64,000 nucleotides of DNA from Pseudoneobacillus rhizosphaerae (GCF_917563885.1 NZ_CAKJTG010000017.1:33461-97460), one strand, 5' to 3'; positions 29,201 to 36,731 are shown, numbered from the stretch's first letter. A program made the numbers and translations. Notes: generated from the letters alone by a model not told the origin.

Positions 29201-29776
29201 TTCTGTTAGTAAACGAAAATAATCCTCTGAATCTATATATTTATCCTGCAAGGTGTTTTCAAAGCTCTCATAAATTAACTCTAAATCATGTAATTTATCT
29301 TCTAGCACCTTTGTACTATTTTGGTCATTTTGTAATAGATCTTCTCTTTTCATTCTTAACTCTTGCGGCTGAATGCAGTAACGCTTGAATTCTGTTAGCA
29401 TCCGCTCCATTTGTTCAACAAAGCCATTTTTATCGGCTGCTTTATCAAAAATTTTAAGAGAATCTTTTTTATCATCGACAATTTTGCGTATTAACATATT
29501 TAATCCAACGCTTGTTAGATGGTGTCTGCTTATGCCACCCGTTTCTTGTAAAACACGCCATGCAAGACGTGTGAAGCTAAAAACCTGGGCTCTAATCATT
29601 CCGTTTATTTCTTCACCTGAAATGAGGCGATACTCAGATAAAAAAGTCATTTGGTCTGGTACTAAATAGATGATTGGATCCCCAGCAGGTGAATCTTGTA
29701 AATTACTTTTAATTTCATTTAAGCAATAAGTAGTTTTCCCACTGCCTGAACGACCAATTAATAAACGAACTGACAT
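26276..29776 (-). CDS. addB: AddB, helicase-like nuclease subunit of AddAB
   Basis: A 1166-residue partner of AddA. The N-terminal Walker A is GRSGSGKTTYCLNE (residues 8-21), the inactivated helicase part fills the centre, and the C-terminal nuclease has LVGRIDRIDQ and VVDYKSSAKD. An iron-sulphur cluster is predicted from a Cys near 800 (FHSCPFSHF) and Cys1123, Cys1126 and Cys1132 (CTFCSYKPVC). It starts with ATG behind a GGGGGAGAAAGG site. It is first in the addBA operon, after a terminator ending the sipV unit. Confidence 0.98.
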   Translation of the reverse strand: MSVRLLIGRSGSGKTTYCLNEIKSNLQDSPAGDPIIYLVPDQMTFLSEYRLISGEEINGMIRAQVFSFTRLAWRVLQETGGISRHHLTSVGLNMLIRKIVDDKKDSLKIFDKAADKNGFVEQMERMLTEFKRYCIQPQELRMKREDLLQNDQNSTKVLEDKLHDLELIYESFENTLQDKYIDSEDYFRLLTEKAVESSYLKNAEIYIDGFDSFTPQEYMIISALMKTCKRVTITLTLDEPFHQTPPDELHLFRMSGSTCQTIYEMAYAEGIELEPVYHRVEQKRWSNDSLRHLETHFDTRPALKYESKANIHIGQAVNRRAEVEGVAQKIKEIVRANDQYRYRDIALLIRNGHEYGEVLQTVFEDFDIPFFIDQKRTMLHHPLIELIRSTLEILHSNWRYEPVFRAVKTELLYPLKENESYLRQQADKLENYVLAYGIQGRHWTKKERWIYRKYKGIEFESTFKSDEEKRIEQGLNEIRLKITAPILRLSRRLNKSEKTRDYCEALFLFLEELDIPVKLEEWKNFEESKGNLIQAREHDQAWNAIIDLLDEYVEMLAEEQMTVKQFATILDAGLESLRFSIVPPSLDQVLVADLEKSRLSEMKAVFVIGLNDGVFPAKFSDDGILADDDRENLLTNGLRIGPSSRIKLLDEQFLAYKAFTLPSDVLYLTYPLANEEGKGLMPSPFINRMKEMFPKHEEHFFVSDANELPEKQQLEYAANKKTTLSYLTSQLQLKKRNYPIYDFWWDVYHYYIENDEWKNAAQKVLSSLFYTNSTVQISDELTSELYGEQIQASVSRMELFHSCPFSHFTQYGLGLKERQIFRLEAPDIGELFHAALKYISDIIMKENKSWAEIKRKDCDLLAREAIEALAPRLQNEILLSSNRHHYIKRKLEQIISRASYVLSEHAKASGFAPLGLELGFGPKGDLPPLQFDLKKGRTMSLVGRIDRIDQAKKQDEIYLRVVDYKSSAKDVNLQEVYYGISLQMLTYLDIVITHSEKLVEAQASPAGVLYFHIHNPMVQSKKLLTLEQIEADLYKKFKMNGLLLADADVIRLMDHDIDTNASPIIAAGINKDGSLSKKSKVASKEEFELLRGYVRDKYMTTGNELIEGNVKIAPYKLKDKTPCTFCSYKPVCHFDQSIESNDYRVLAPQSRDQVMEGIKKERVIHV

Positions 29777-29829
29777 CCTTTCTCCCCCTTACTGTTTTCT
29801 CTATTAGATATTTTAACATAAAAATTAGG

Positions 29830-29843
29830 CGAATACACGTTCG
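29830..29843. promoter_or_regulatory. LexA-type SOS box before addB
   Basis: On the minus strand CGAACGTGTATTCG matches the Bacillus LexA consensus CGAACRNRYGTTCG at all but one position. It lies 54 bases before the addB start, in the expected promoter zone. Confidence 0.6.
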
Positions 29844-29868
29844 GAACCACTAGCAATTTTTATCAAAA

Positions 29869-29892
29869 TAAAAAAGCGCATATTTTGCGCTT
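29869..29892 (-). terminator. Terminator after sipV
   Basis: On the minus strand AAGCGCA and TGCGCTT around five bases, followed by TTTTATTTT. Confidence 0.85.
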
Positions 29893-29905
29893 TCGATTTA
29901 ACCTA

Positions 29906-30460
29906 TTAAAATTTCACACCTAAATCTTCAAGCGGCCAGTATCGCAGATTAACTTTTCCTACTACCTGATTGACAGAGATAAAACCAAAGTGTCGACTAT
30001 CCCAGCTTCCTAGTCGGTTATCTCCAAGGACAAATAAATGGTTCTTCGGGACGATTTTTTCTCCAGTAATTTCGTCTAATGTAAAATCACCAGTTAATCT
30101 TCCGCCCAAAACCTCATTTCGATATTGATCTAAAAATGGCTCATTATACTTTTTCCCGTTGATAATTAATTGCTCATCTCGATATTCGATTCTGTCGCCT
30201 GGTAGTCCAATAATTCGTTTTACATAATCTTCCGTTTCATTCGCATGAAAAACGATTACATCAAAACGATTAAAATCCCCAATTTGATAACCGATTTTGT
30301 TGACGACAAGCTTGTTCCCGTCCTCTAAAGTTGGCATCATCGACTCGCCTTCTACCACATAATTTGAAAAGAAAAATATCCGTATAAATGCAAAAACAAT
30401 GAGTCCTATGCCGAAAGCCTTAAGCCATTCCTTCCCTTCTCTTCTCCATGCTTCGTCCAA
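29906..30460 (-). CDS. sipV: Type I signal peptidase (SipV-like)
   Basis: A 184-residue membrane-anchored serine peptidase that removes signal peptides from secreted proteins. It has a single N-terminal helix (about 15-32), catalytic Ser40 in VEGESMMPTL and catalytic Lys81 in DYVKRIIGLPGDRIEY, plus the later box VLGDNRLGSWDSRHFG. The TTG start follows GGGGAGGTGAGA. The gene order yhjE-sipV-addB matches B. subtilis. Confidence 0.93.
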   Translation of the reverse strand: MDEAWRREGKEWLKAFGIGLIVFAFIRIFFFSNYVVEGESMMPTLEDGNKLVVNKIGYQIGDFNRFDVIVFHANETEDYVKRIIGLPGDRIEYRDEQLIINGKKYNEPFLDQYRNEVLGGRLTGDFTLDEITGEKIVPKNHLFVLGDNRLGSWDSRHFGFISVNQVVGKVNLRYWPLEDLGVKF

Positions 30461-30487
30461 AATCTCACCTCCCCAAGGGTATTATGT

Positions 30488-31105
30488 TCAGCTTGTTTGA
30501 CGGTCTTTTTTACTACTTATATTTAATCTTACTTCAATTCTTTTCCCAACATACCAAAGAATAAAAATAACAACTAAAACGATTGCGGTTCGAAGAGGTT
30601 GAGTAATTAATGATCGAATATCATATCCAATAAAGCTGATCATAAAGATCATGACGATTTTGCCAGTCAGTACAGCTAACATATATTGATAAATATTGAT
30701 TTTAGATAATCCTGCTACAATGTTTACCACTGCTGAAGGAGTAAATGGAAAGCATAAAAGTAAGAAAATGGGTCCGAATCCATGAGTTTCTACCCATATC
30801 ATTAATTTCCTTATCTTGGCATGACGCTGTATAAAGGCCAATATTCGCTTTTGCCCAAACTTGCGGAATAGAAGAAAAACTAGTAACGCTCCGGTACAAG
30901 CTCCAATCCACGAGAATAAAAAACCGAGCCATAGCCCAAAGGCACTAGCATTCGCCATCACAAACAAAAATAAAGGTAAAAAAGGGAGAAATGCCTCAAG
31001 CATAGGTAAAAATATTCCTGGTAATGGTCCTAAAGCTCGGTATTCTTGAATTAACCCCATAATATTTTCAATTGTAAACCATTCTTTTAACGTAGCAAGA
31101 TCCAT
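30488..31105 (-). CDS. yhjE: TVP38/TMEM64 (VTT-domain) membrane protein YhjE
   Basis: A 205-residue polytopic protein of the VTT/DedA-related family. The core motif FLFRKFGQKRILAFIQRH to CFPFTPSAVVNIVAGLSKI is visible around residues 78-145. Related proteins move or flip lipids, but the substrate here is unknown. It sits just upstream of sipV with a 27-base gap and is probably cotranscribed. Confidence 0.85.
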   Translation of the reverse strand: MDLATLKEWFTIENIMGLIQEYRALGPLPGIFLPMLEAFLPFLPLFLFVMANASAFGLWLGFLFSWIGACTGALLVFLLFRKFGQKRILAFIQRHAKIRKLMIWVETHGFGPIFLLLCFPFTPSAVVNIVAGLSKINIYQYMLAVLTGKIVMIFMISFIGYDIRSLITQPLRTAIVLVVIFILWYVGKRIEVRLNISSKKDRQTS

Positions 31106-31162
31106 TGAATTTCTTCACCCTTAATTAGAAAAGCTTATTGTGCATCCTTTGCTATTATTTCC

Positions 31163-32107
31163 CTATGGCTGTTGAATAAACTCATGGAATGCTTTTTTGT
31201 TTGCTTCCTCATCAATCCATAGAACAAGTCCCTTTCCGTCTATCCGTCGATCTTCATATGTCCCTTGTACTGGTATTCGGAATGTTTTTACATCAGCACG
31301 ATTTCCTGAAATAAAATCCTTCCCCATTACGAGTAGATTAGATGTTTTAATATTGGTATTTATATATGGCTTTACTACCCCAGCGAGCTTAGGGAGCTTA
31401 TGAATTTTTTGGATACTAGTTAATTGATGAGCTACTTCTTTTACAATTTTTTGTTGTCTGTCAACACGACCAAAATCTCCTACTGCATCATTTCGAAAAC
31501 GAACATAGCCTAATAAGTGCTTGCCATCTAAATATTGCTCTCCTGGGTCAATTGATACTCCAATATGATCGGCTTCCGTCATTTGCTTTTCAACGTCCAC
31601 CTTAACTCCCTTTGGAAAGGCTTCATCAATTACCCGAACAAAGCCTTGAAAATCAACAATCGCATAGTACTGCAAATCAATGTCAAAATTCTTTTTAATC
31701 GTTTGTCTAAGTAAATCTGGCCCACCAAAAGCGAATGCAGTATTAATTTTATTATATCCATGCCCTGGGATGTCCACATAAGTATCACGCATAATGGAAG
31801 TCACTTTAAACGTTCCGTTATCTTCATGATAATGAGCAATCATTATCGTATCTGCTCTTGACGATGTTTCATTTTCCCTGGCATCGCTTCCAAGGACTAA
31901 CACATTTGTCCCACCAAACTGATCCTTTGCCCCATCAAATTCAAAACCAATTTGTTCCGGAGCATTTTCAAGGGACTGCGATATTCCTTGCTTGTACTGA
32001 AAATAAGCAAATCCAACGATTACAACAAGCAGTAATAGACAAATGGATAAAACTCTTTTAAAGTTAAACTTTCTCCGCTTCTTCTTCAGGTGTTTATTTG
32101 ATCTCAT
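31163..32107 (-). CDS. LytR-CpsA-Psr family wall glycopolymer transferase
   Basis: A 314-residue extracytoplasmic enzyme attaching teichoic-acid-type polymers to peptidoglycan. A strongly basic N-terminus and one helix (RVLSICLLLLVVIVGFAY) anchor it. The LCP domain has NVLVLGSDARENETSSRADT, then IMRDTYVDIPGHGYNKINTA and the Arg-rich LGYVRFRNDAVGDFGRVDRQ. Length is typical of LCP proteins. Bacillus has several paralogues, and sequence inspection alone does not tell which one this is. Confidence 0.93.
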   Translation of the reverse strand: MRSNKHLKKKRRKFNFKRVLSICLLLLVVIVGFAYFQYKQGISQSLENAPEQIGFEFDGAKDQFGGTNVLVLGSDARENETSSRADTIMIAHYHEDNGTFKVTSIMRDTYVDIPGHGYNKINTAFAFGGPDLLRQTIKKNFDIDLQYYAIVDFQGFVRVIDEAFPKGVKVDVEKQMTEADHIGVSIDPGEQYLDGKHLLGYVRFRNDAVGDFGRVDRQQKIVKEVAHQLTSIQKIHKLPKLAGVVKPYINTNIKTSNLLVMGKDFISGNRADVKTFRIPVQGTYEDRRIDGKGLVLWIDEEANKKAFHEFIQQP

Positions 32108-32230
32108 CTAAGTATCCGTCCAATCTTTCTCGTACTGTATTTTTAATTCTATCCTATTATTTTTAATTTTCTACCTTTTAAAGAAACTCTTATTAATAAA
32201 AGTACAGGAAAAACCTATATAAATACAAAT

Positions 32231-32260
32231 AAAAACCCCTTCTTTGGAAGAGGTTTTTAA
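32231..32260 (-). terminator. Terminator after rsgA-like gene
   Basis: On the minus strand AAAAACCTCTTC pairs with GAAGGGGTTTTT (one mismatch) and a TTTTTATTTG tail follows. Confidence 0.85.
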
Positions 32261-32263
32261 ATT

Positions 32264-33328
32264 TTATTTCATTTTACTCTTTTGCTTTATTTGTTTATTG
32301 ATATTTTTCCAATGCTTTTTTTCATCGGACTGAGCTTTTTTATCTACTTTACGATCTAAATACGCCAATTCACGTAATAGTTTCTTATAACTATATAGTC
32401 GTTCCTCGGATAATTCTCCGTTTTCTATCGCTATATGGACCGCACAGCCTGGTTCTTTTTCATGCCTACAGTCCCTGAATCGACAAATATCAGTCAAGCT
32501 TTCAATATCAGAGAAACTCTCAGCTAACGCGTCAGAGCTTTCCCATAGTTGTAGTTCTCTCATTCCTGGGGTATCGATTAGAATCGCCCCATTAGGTAAA
32601 AGAATCATTTCACGATGGGTGGTCGTATGTTTTCCTTTATCATCACCCGTTCGAATTTCTTGAACCGTCTGTTTTTCCATACCTAGAAGAATATTTGTGA
32701 TGGTTGACTTCCCTACTCCCGAAGATCCTAATAAGGCCACCGTTTTCCCAGGCTGTAGGTATTCTTCAAGGCTTTCGATACCGTTATTCTCTATTGCACT
32801 AATCACAATGATTGGTACACCTAATGCTACGGTCTCCACCTCTGCAATTTTAGACGCAATATTTTCACATAGGTCTGCTTTACTTAGGATAATGACAGGA
32901 TTAGCGCCACTTTCCCATGTAAGGAGCAAATATCGCTCGATTCTTCGTAAATTTAAATCTTCATTTAAGCTATTTACTAGAAAAATCGTATCGACGTTCG
33001 CTGCCACAATTTGTTCTTCTGTTACTTGGCCAGCAGACTTTCTTGAAAACTTACTGCTTCGCGGCAAAACCGCGTGAATCGTCCCACGATTTTCACTTGT
33101 TCTTTCTTGCAAAACCACCCAATCTCCTACCGCTGGGTAATCTTCTCTTTCTGAAGCGATAAACGAAAACTTCCCTGAAACCTCACAAAGTGGTTCGCCG
33201 TTCTCTGTCCAAATTCGATACATTCGTTTATGCTCAAGCGCTACCCGTCCAAGTGTATATCCTTGTTCCTTATAAGGTGCAAAATCCATTTCTATACGTT
33301 CATTTTTACCGATTAAGTTTAAATTCAA
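32264..33328 (-). CDS. rsgA: RsgA/YjeQ-type ribosome assembly GTPase
   Basis: A 354-residue circularly permuted GTPase of the 30S maturation family. The OB-fold domain covers 1-100. The G domain has ILSKADL (G4 variant), then GSSGVGKST (G1) and DTPGM (G3). A C-terminal zinc finger shows CRFRDCRHEKEPGC. The TTG start lies 8 bases after GGAGG; a longer frame without a ribosome site would run through the leader hairpin. It is longer than the usual Bacillus RsgA (about 295 residues), so it may be a second paralogue. Its leader carries a complete attenuator (33363-33568), which is unusual for this gene family as far as I know. Confidence 0.9.
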   Translation of the reverse strand: MNLNLIGKNERIEMDFAPYKEQGYTLGRVALEHKRMYRIWTENGEPLCEVSGKFSFIASEREDYPAVGDWVVLQERTSENRGTIHAVLPRSSKFSRKSAGQVTEEQIVAANVDTIFLVNSLNEDLNLRRIERYLLLTWESGANPVIILSKADLCENIASKIAEVETVALGVPIIVISAIENNGIESLEEYLQPGKTVALLGSSGVGKSTITNILLGMEKQTVQEIRTGDDKGKHTTTHREMILLPNGAILIDTPGMRELQLWESSDALAESFSDIESLTDICRFRDCRHEKEPGCAVHIAIENGELSEERLYSYKKLLRELAYLDRKVDKKAQSDEKKHWKNINKQIKQKSKMK

Positions 33329-33362
33329 GTTTGTTTCCTCCAAATGTTTGTTTGTTTTTAGG

Positions 33363-33403
33363 CATAATAAAAAACCATAGGCAAGCATAGCCCATGGTTT
33401 TTT
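33363..33403 (-). terminator. Attenuator terminator in the rsgA leader
   Basis: On the minus strand AAAAAACCATGGGC pairs with GCCTATGGTTTTTT (14 pairs, one GU) around a seven-base loop, with the T6 run inside the second arm. It lies between leader ORF and rsgA, 40-75 bases before the rsgA start. Confidence 0.9.
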
Positions 33404-33466
33404 ACAAGCATTAGAGGACATAATTGTACACGTAATGACTTTATTAACCGACCAGATGGGCCATGC
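33385..33466 (-). promoter_or_regulatory. Antiterminator of the rsgA leader
   Basis: The last codons of the leader ORF (33451-33466, GCATGGCCCATCTGGT) can pair with the first terminator arm and loop (33385-33398, ACCATGGGCTATGC): 14 pairs, one GU and a two-base bulge. The two structures exclude each other. A ribosome reaching the leader stop would cover the antiterminator and allow termination. Confidence 0.75.
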
Positions 33467-33506
33467 AACGATATTCAACAATGAGATTTACATTTGATTT
33501 TTTCAT
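33444..33506 (-). CDS. 20-codon leader peptide of the rsgA attenuator
   Basis: A small ORF beginning MKKSNVNLIVEYR and ending at TAA, with an AAAGGTGGGTG ribosome site about 9 bases before its ATG. Its last codons form one strand of the antiterminator, and it is followed by the attenuator hairpin. The arrangement fits a ribosome-stalling sensor as in erm or ABC-F resistance genes. The peptide shows no run of a single amino acid, so amino-acid starvation sensing is less likely. Its NLIVE stretch is hydrophobic, loosely like known drug-dependent arrest peptides (inference). Confidence 0.7.
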   Translation of the reverse strand: MKKSNVNLIVEYRCMAHLVG

Positions 33507-33539
33507 TACACTTCACCCACCTTTCTCTTAATTAAAATT

Positions 33540-33568
33540 AGTATATGCGAAATTTTTAAAAATGTAAA
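33540..33568 (-). promoter_or_regulatory. Sigma-A promoter of leader-rsgA
   Basis: On the minus strand TTTACA, 17 bases, then TATACT: five of six matches in each box at ideal spacing. Transcription would start about 20-25 bases before the leader ATG. Confidence 0.8.
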
Positions 33569-33579
33569 CCCATGTTTAC
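33564..33579. promoter_or_regulatory. Palindrome over the rsgA -35 box
   Basis: GTAAAC and GTTTAC are separated by four bases and overlap the -35 hexamer. It may be a repressor operator; no candidate regulator gene is adjacent. Confidence 0.35.
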
Positions 33580-33586
33580 CCAAAAA

Positions 33587-35578
33587 TTAAATATATTGGT
33601 TAAACCAATCCTTTATGGCAGTTAAACGCTCTAAACGAAGCTTCGGATTACCACTTCTAGATAATTCGTGATTCGCTTCTGGGAAACGTAAAAATTTCGT
33701 TACCTTCTTTTGCCTCTTTAATGCAATAAATAATTGCTCGGCTTGTTCAATTGGGCAACGATAGTCTTTTTCACCATGTAAAATTAATAAAGGTGTTTTA
33801 ATTTGATTGACATAAGCAAGTGGTGAATGCTTCCAAAGTTTTTCGATATCGCTTAAGTCTGATTGAATCTGCCATTCCGTAAAATAGTACCCAATATCAC
33901 TTACTCCATAAAAGCTAATCCAGTTGGAAATAGAGCGTTGTGTGACAGCCGCTTTAAAGCAATCCGTATGACCGACAATCCAGTTTGTCATAAATCCACC
34001 ATAGCTACCACCCGTTACCCCTAAACGCTCTGGATCAATGAATGAGAACTTTTCTAGTGCAAAATCAACCGCATTCATTAAATCGTTATAGTCATTACCG
34101 CCATAATCGCCCCTTACCGCATTGACGAATTCTTGACCATAGCCATGACTTCCACGCGGGTTAGTGAACAATACCACATTCCCTTGACCAGCTAACATTT
34201 GGAATTCATGCATATATGAATTTCCGTACATCGCATGGGGACCACCATGAACTTCTAAAATTAAAGGATATTTTTCCTCTGGATTGAAATTAGCTGGGTA
34301 CATTAGCCAGCCTTGGACGCTTAACCCACCTTCACTTTCAAAATAAAAGCTTTCTACAGGTGATAGCGAAATGTCTTCTAAAGCTTTATCATTTACACTT
34401 GTAAGCTTTACCGTTTCACCTGTTGTGATTTTTAAGGAATACATGTCACTTGGCTCTGTCGGTTTACTGATAGCTACAACTGCTTGGTCTTTCCCATCAA
34501 ATGCTACTCCATATACATGTTGATCCTCAAGTAAGGCTGGATAAATTTCACCATCAAGGTTTCCATAATATAAACTAGTATTTCCATGGTCAGTTGCCAG
34601 GAAGTAGAAATGATGATTGTCTTTTGCCCATAACACTCCAGGATCTACAGTGCCTTGTTGGAAATCTCCTATTGTATTATCGCCAATCATCACATCCCAT
34701 TCAGCTGTTAAACAGCTATGCGTTTCCGTTTCTAAATCATAAATCCATATTCTAGATAGCGTAGCATTTTCAAACTCTCGATTACTTCCTGCCATCGCTA
34801 AATAGCGACCATTGGGGGACCAAGTGACATTTCCAAAATAACCATCACTATTAGTTATTTTATTTAATTCCTCTGTTTCAACATCGAGTAGGAAAACATC
34901 CGTTAAGAAGGAATTATCACGTTCCTCATTTAAATCCCCCGTTACGGCAATGTATTTTCCATCTGGAGACCAGCTTTGTAAATAGTAATCGCTTTTACCT
35001 GAGGTCAATTGTCCCAATTCACCAGTTTTAATGTCTACAGTAGCTATTTGTTTATAGGTACCGTTCCAAAAACCTTCTCCGTCTGATTTATATTTCATTT
35101 CTTCAACAACTAAAGCGGTTAATTCCTTGTCTTTTTCTTCTTTTTTCTTTTCTTGTTTTGGGGCAGTCTGAATCGTTTGGTCTGGCTTTAATGAGATAGA
35201 AAAGGCAATTTCCTCTCCATTTGGTGACCATATAAAATTTCCAACCCCATTTTCAAAGAAGGTTAGCTGCATAGCCTCCCCACCTTTTTCTGACATGACA
35301 AAAATTTGATTACTGCCTGTACGATTAGAGATAAAGGCAATACGGTCTCCTGCTGGTGACCATTTAGGTGAATGATTCCGATGCTTTCCAAAGGTCCATT
35401 GTGTTGCTGATGTATTTTCTGCCAGAGCTTTCATAAAGAGATTAGAAATATAGCTGTTTTTTTCTTGATCAATAGAAGTCTCTACAAATAAAATTTTTTT
35501 ACCATCTGGAGATAGTTGCGGATTAGCAACTGATTTTAATTCAAATAGATCTTTAGCTTCCATTCCTCTTTTGGTCAT
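33587..35578 (-). CDS. S9 family prolyl-oligopeptidase-like peptidase
   Basis: A 663-residue cytoplasmic serine peptidase of the acylaminoacyl-peptidase group, similar in layout to B. subtilis YuxL. Residues 1-390 form a WD40-like beta-propeller with repeated SPDGK, SPAGDR and SPNGR turns. The C-terminal alpha/beta hydrolase has Ser525 (GGSYGG), Asp605 (GEKDYRCP) and His637 (EANHELSRSG). There is no signal peptide. The start is ATG behind GGAGGG. The next gene's promoter lies right after its stop. Confidence 0.92.
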   Translation of the reverse strand: MTKRGMEAKDLFELKSVANPQLSPDGKKILFVETSIDQEKNSYISNLFMKALAENTSATQWTFGKHRNHSPKWSPAGDRIAFISNRTGSNQIFVMSEKGGEAMQLTFFENGVGNFIWSPNGEEIAFSISLKPDQTIQTAPKQEKKKEEKDKELTALVVEEMKYKSDGEGFWNGTYKQIATVDIKTGELGQLTSGKSDYYLQSWSPDGKYIAVTGDLNEERDNSFLTDVFLLDVETEELNKITNSDGYFGNVTWSPNGRYLAMAGSNREFENATLSRIWIYDLETETHSCLTAEWDVMIGDNTIGDFQQGTVDPGVLWAKDNHHFYFLATDHGNTSLYYGNLDGEIYPALLEDQHVYGVAFDGKDQAVVAISKPTEPSDMYSLKITTGETVKLTSVNDKALEDISLSPVESFYFESEGGLSVQGWLMYPANFNPEEKYPLILEVHGGPHAMYGNSYMHEFQMLAGQGNVVLFTNPRGSHGYGQEFVNAVRGDYGGNDYNDLMNAVDFALEKFSFIDPERLGVTGGSYGGFMTNWIVGHTDCFKAAVTQRSISNWISFYGVSDIGYYFTEWQIQSDLSDIEKLWKHSPLAYVNQIKTPLLILHGEKDYRCPIEQAEQLFIALKRQKKVTKFLRFPEANHELSRSGNPKLRLERLTAIKDWFNQYI

Positions 35579-35675
35579 GCTTTAACCATCCCTCCACACA
35601 AAATGCTTATCCAAAAGGACTTCGACAGTAGAAATAATTTTCCTTCAAATCCATAAAAGAATTTTCCATCAAGAG

Positions 35676-35698
35676 AAAAAAACCCCAAATATTGGGGT
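35676..35698 (-). terminator. Minus-strand terminator between yhjD and the S9 peptidase gene
   Basis: On the minus strand ACCCCAA and TTGGGGT around three bases, followed by TTTTTTTCTC. No gene directly upstream on that strand needs it except comK, whose transcript would have to run antisense through yhjD. Alternatively it is a leader attenuator of the S9 peptidase gene. Confidence 0.7.
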
Positions 35699-35708
35699 CC
35701 TCATAGCC

Positions 35709-35737
35709 TTGCTTTATTGAATTATTTTTTGTATTAT
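35709..35737 (+). promoter_or_regulatory. Probable yhjD promoter
   Basis: TTGCTT, 17 bases, TATTAT. The LexA-type box begins eight bases downstream, at the likely transcription start. Confidence 0.5.
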
Positions 35738-35744
35738 TTAGTTA

Positions 35745-35758
35745 CGAACAAACGTTCT
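35745..35758. promoter_or_regulatory. LexA-type SOS box before yhjD
   Basis: CGAACAAACGTTCT matches the consensus CGAACRNRYGTTCG in 13 of 14 positions. It sits where bound LexA would block the yhjD promoter. Confidence 0.75.
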
Positions 35759-35787
35759 TTATCAAAATGGAAGGAGCTTATAATATC

Positions 35788-36147
35788 ATGACTCGTATCC
35801 CAGAAGTGGAAAGAGATATTATCGAAAAAGCGATTTATTTACCTATGGTGTTAATTGTTCTTAATCGGGACTTAACCGTTTTTAAACAAAGCCCCTTTAA
35901 ACTACGCAAACCTTATTTGGAACTAGTGGAAGATGCGATGAAGATTATTCAAAAAGAACTTTACGAAGTGAAGCGATTTTTACGAAAAAACCAAATCCAG
36001 GTGAAAGAAATTGATCGTGATGACTCTTTTACGATGTTCTCATTTCTGTACAAAGGCTATGAAGAACAGCATAGCTACTTTAATCCACGAATACGAAACA
36101 AAGTTCAAGAATTAATGGAGCATTATTTATTTAAAAGGTTTGTCTAG
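35788..36147 (+). CDS. yhjD: YhjD-like protein
   Basis: A 119-residue soluble protein, mostly helical and basic (KIIQKELYEVKRFLRKNQIQVK). The second ATG is chosen: the first lies before the ribosome site AAGGAG, the second 11 bases after it. Length and place beside comK and yhzC match B. subtilis YhjD. Function is unknown. A LexA-type box in its promoter suggests induction by DNA damage. It ends in the shared bases CTAG, overlapping the comK stop tail to tail. Confidence 0.82.
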   Translation: MTRIPEVERDIIEKAIYLPMVLIVLNRDLTVFKQSPFKLRKPYLELVEDAMKIIQKELYEVKRFLRKNQIQVKEIDRDDSFTMFSFLYKGYEEQHSYFNPRIRNKVQELMEHYLFKRFV

Positions 36148-36731
36148 CTCTCGTTTTGTAGATGGGTTGTTTTTCTATTGCCTAACTTTCCATACTCGTC
36201 CTTATTTTCTGACGCTGACATTTTAGTAGGACTGTAATAATATAGCTGGCTCTTTCTTCTTTCCATATCGTTAATTCGTTGCATGAATTTATTTCTTAAA
36301 TGAGCAGTCCTCAACAATTGATTAGCGAAAGATCTAGCAGATACAGGGATTTCATACGTTTCCTTATTGCTAAATGTTGCAAATGTACTCTCAGATGTAG
36401 CTTTTCGATAATTTAATACATGCTGGTCATTCACCCAGGTACAATCTTGTCGATTCGGTGATGTTGTTGGGAAGAAAAAAAGTGTGGGGTAAATTGAAAT
36501 TGGGGCTTTATGGATTTTTCCGATTACATTGTGACTCCCTTCTATTCGCCCTTTGTAACTTGAACAATAAAATTGGCAGCTTGCTTTCACAATATCCAAT
36601 GGTTTAAATGGTACTATAAAATCATCCTCTAATTCATATATCCTTGAATAAATCTTACTACCATAATACTCTGGCATAATTAACAACGTACATTGATTAA
36701 TGATGTATTCCTCAATCATTCTATCGTTCAA
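36144..36731 (-). CDS. comK: Competence transcription factor ComK
   Basis: A 195-residue ComK. Recognisable family blocks are FIVPFKPLDIVKASCQFYCSS, then SYKGRIEGS, the central ISIYPTLFFFPTTSP, and NQLLRTAHLRNKFMQRI. B. subtilis ComK is 192 residues, binds AT-boxes in the minor groove and activates the DNA-uptake genes (known). No clean AAAA-N5-TTTT box was found upstream, so autoactivation cannot be claimed. It is convergent with yhjD and overlaps its stop by four bases, with no terminator between them. Confidence 0.93.
   Translation of the reverse strand: MNDRMIEEYIINQCTLLIMPEYYGSKIYSRIYELEDDFIVPFKPLDIVKASCQFYCSSYKGRIEGSHNVIGKIHKAPISIYPTLFFFPTTSPNRQDCTWVNDQHVLNYRKATSESTFATFSNKETYEIPVSARSFANQLLRTAHLRNKFMQRINDMERRKSQLYYYSPTKMSASENKDEYGKLGNRKTTHLQNES

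Noticed and set aside
33329..33481. Upstream extension of rsgA to an ATG at 33481
   Set aside because: It would translate through the attenuator hairpin; the TTG at 33328 has a GGAGG site at the right distance.
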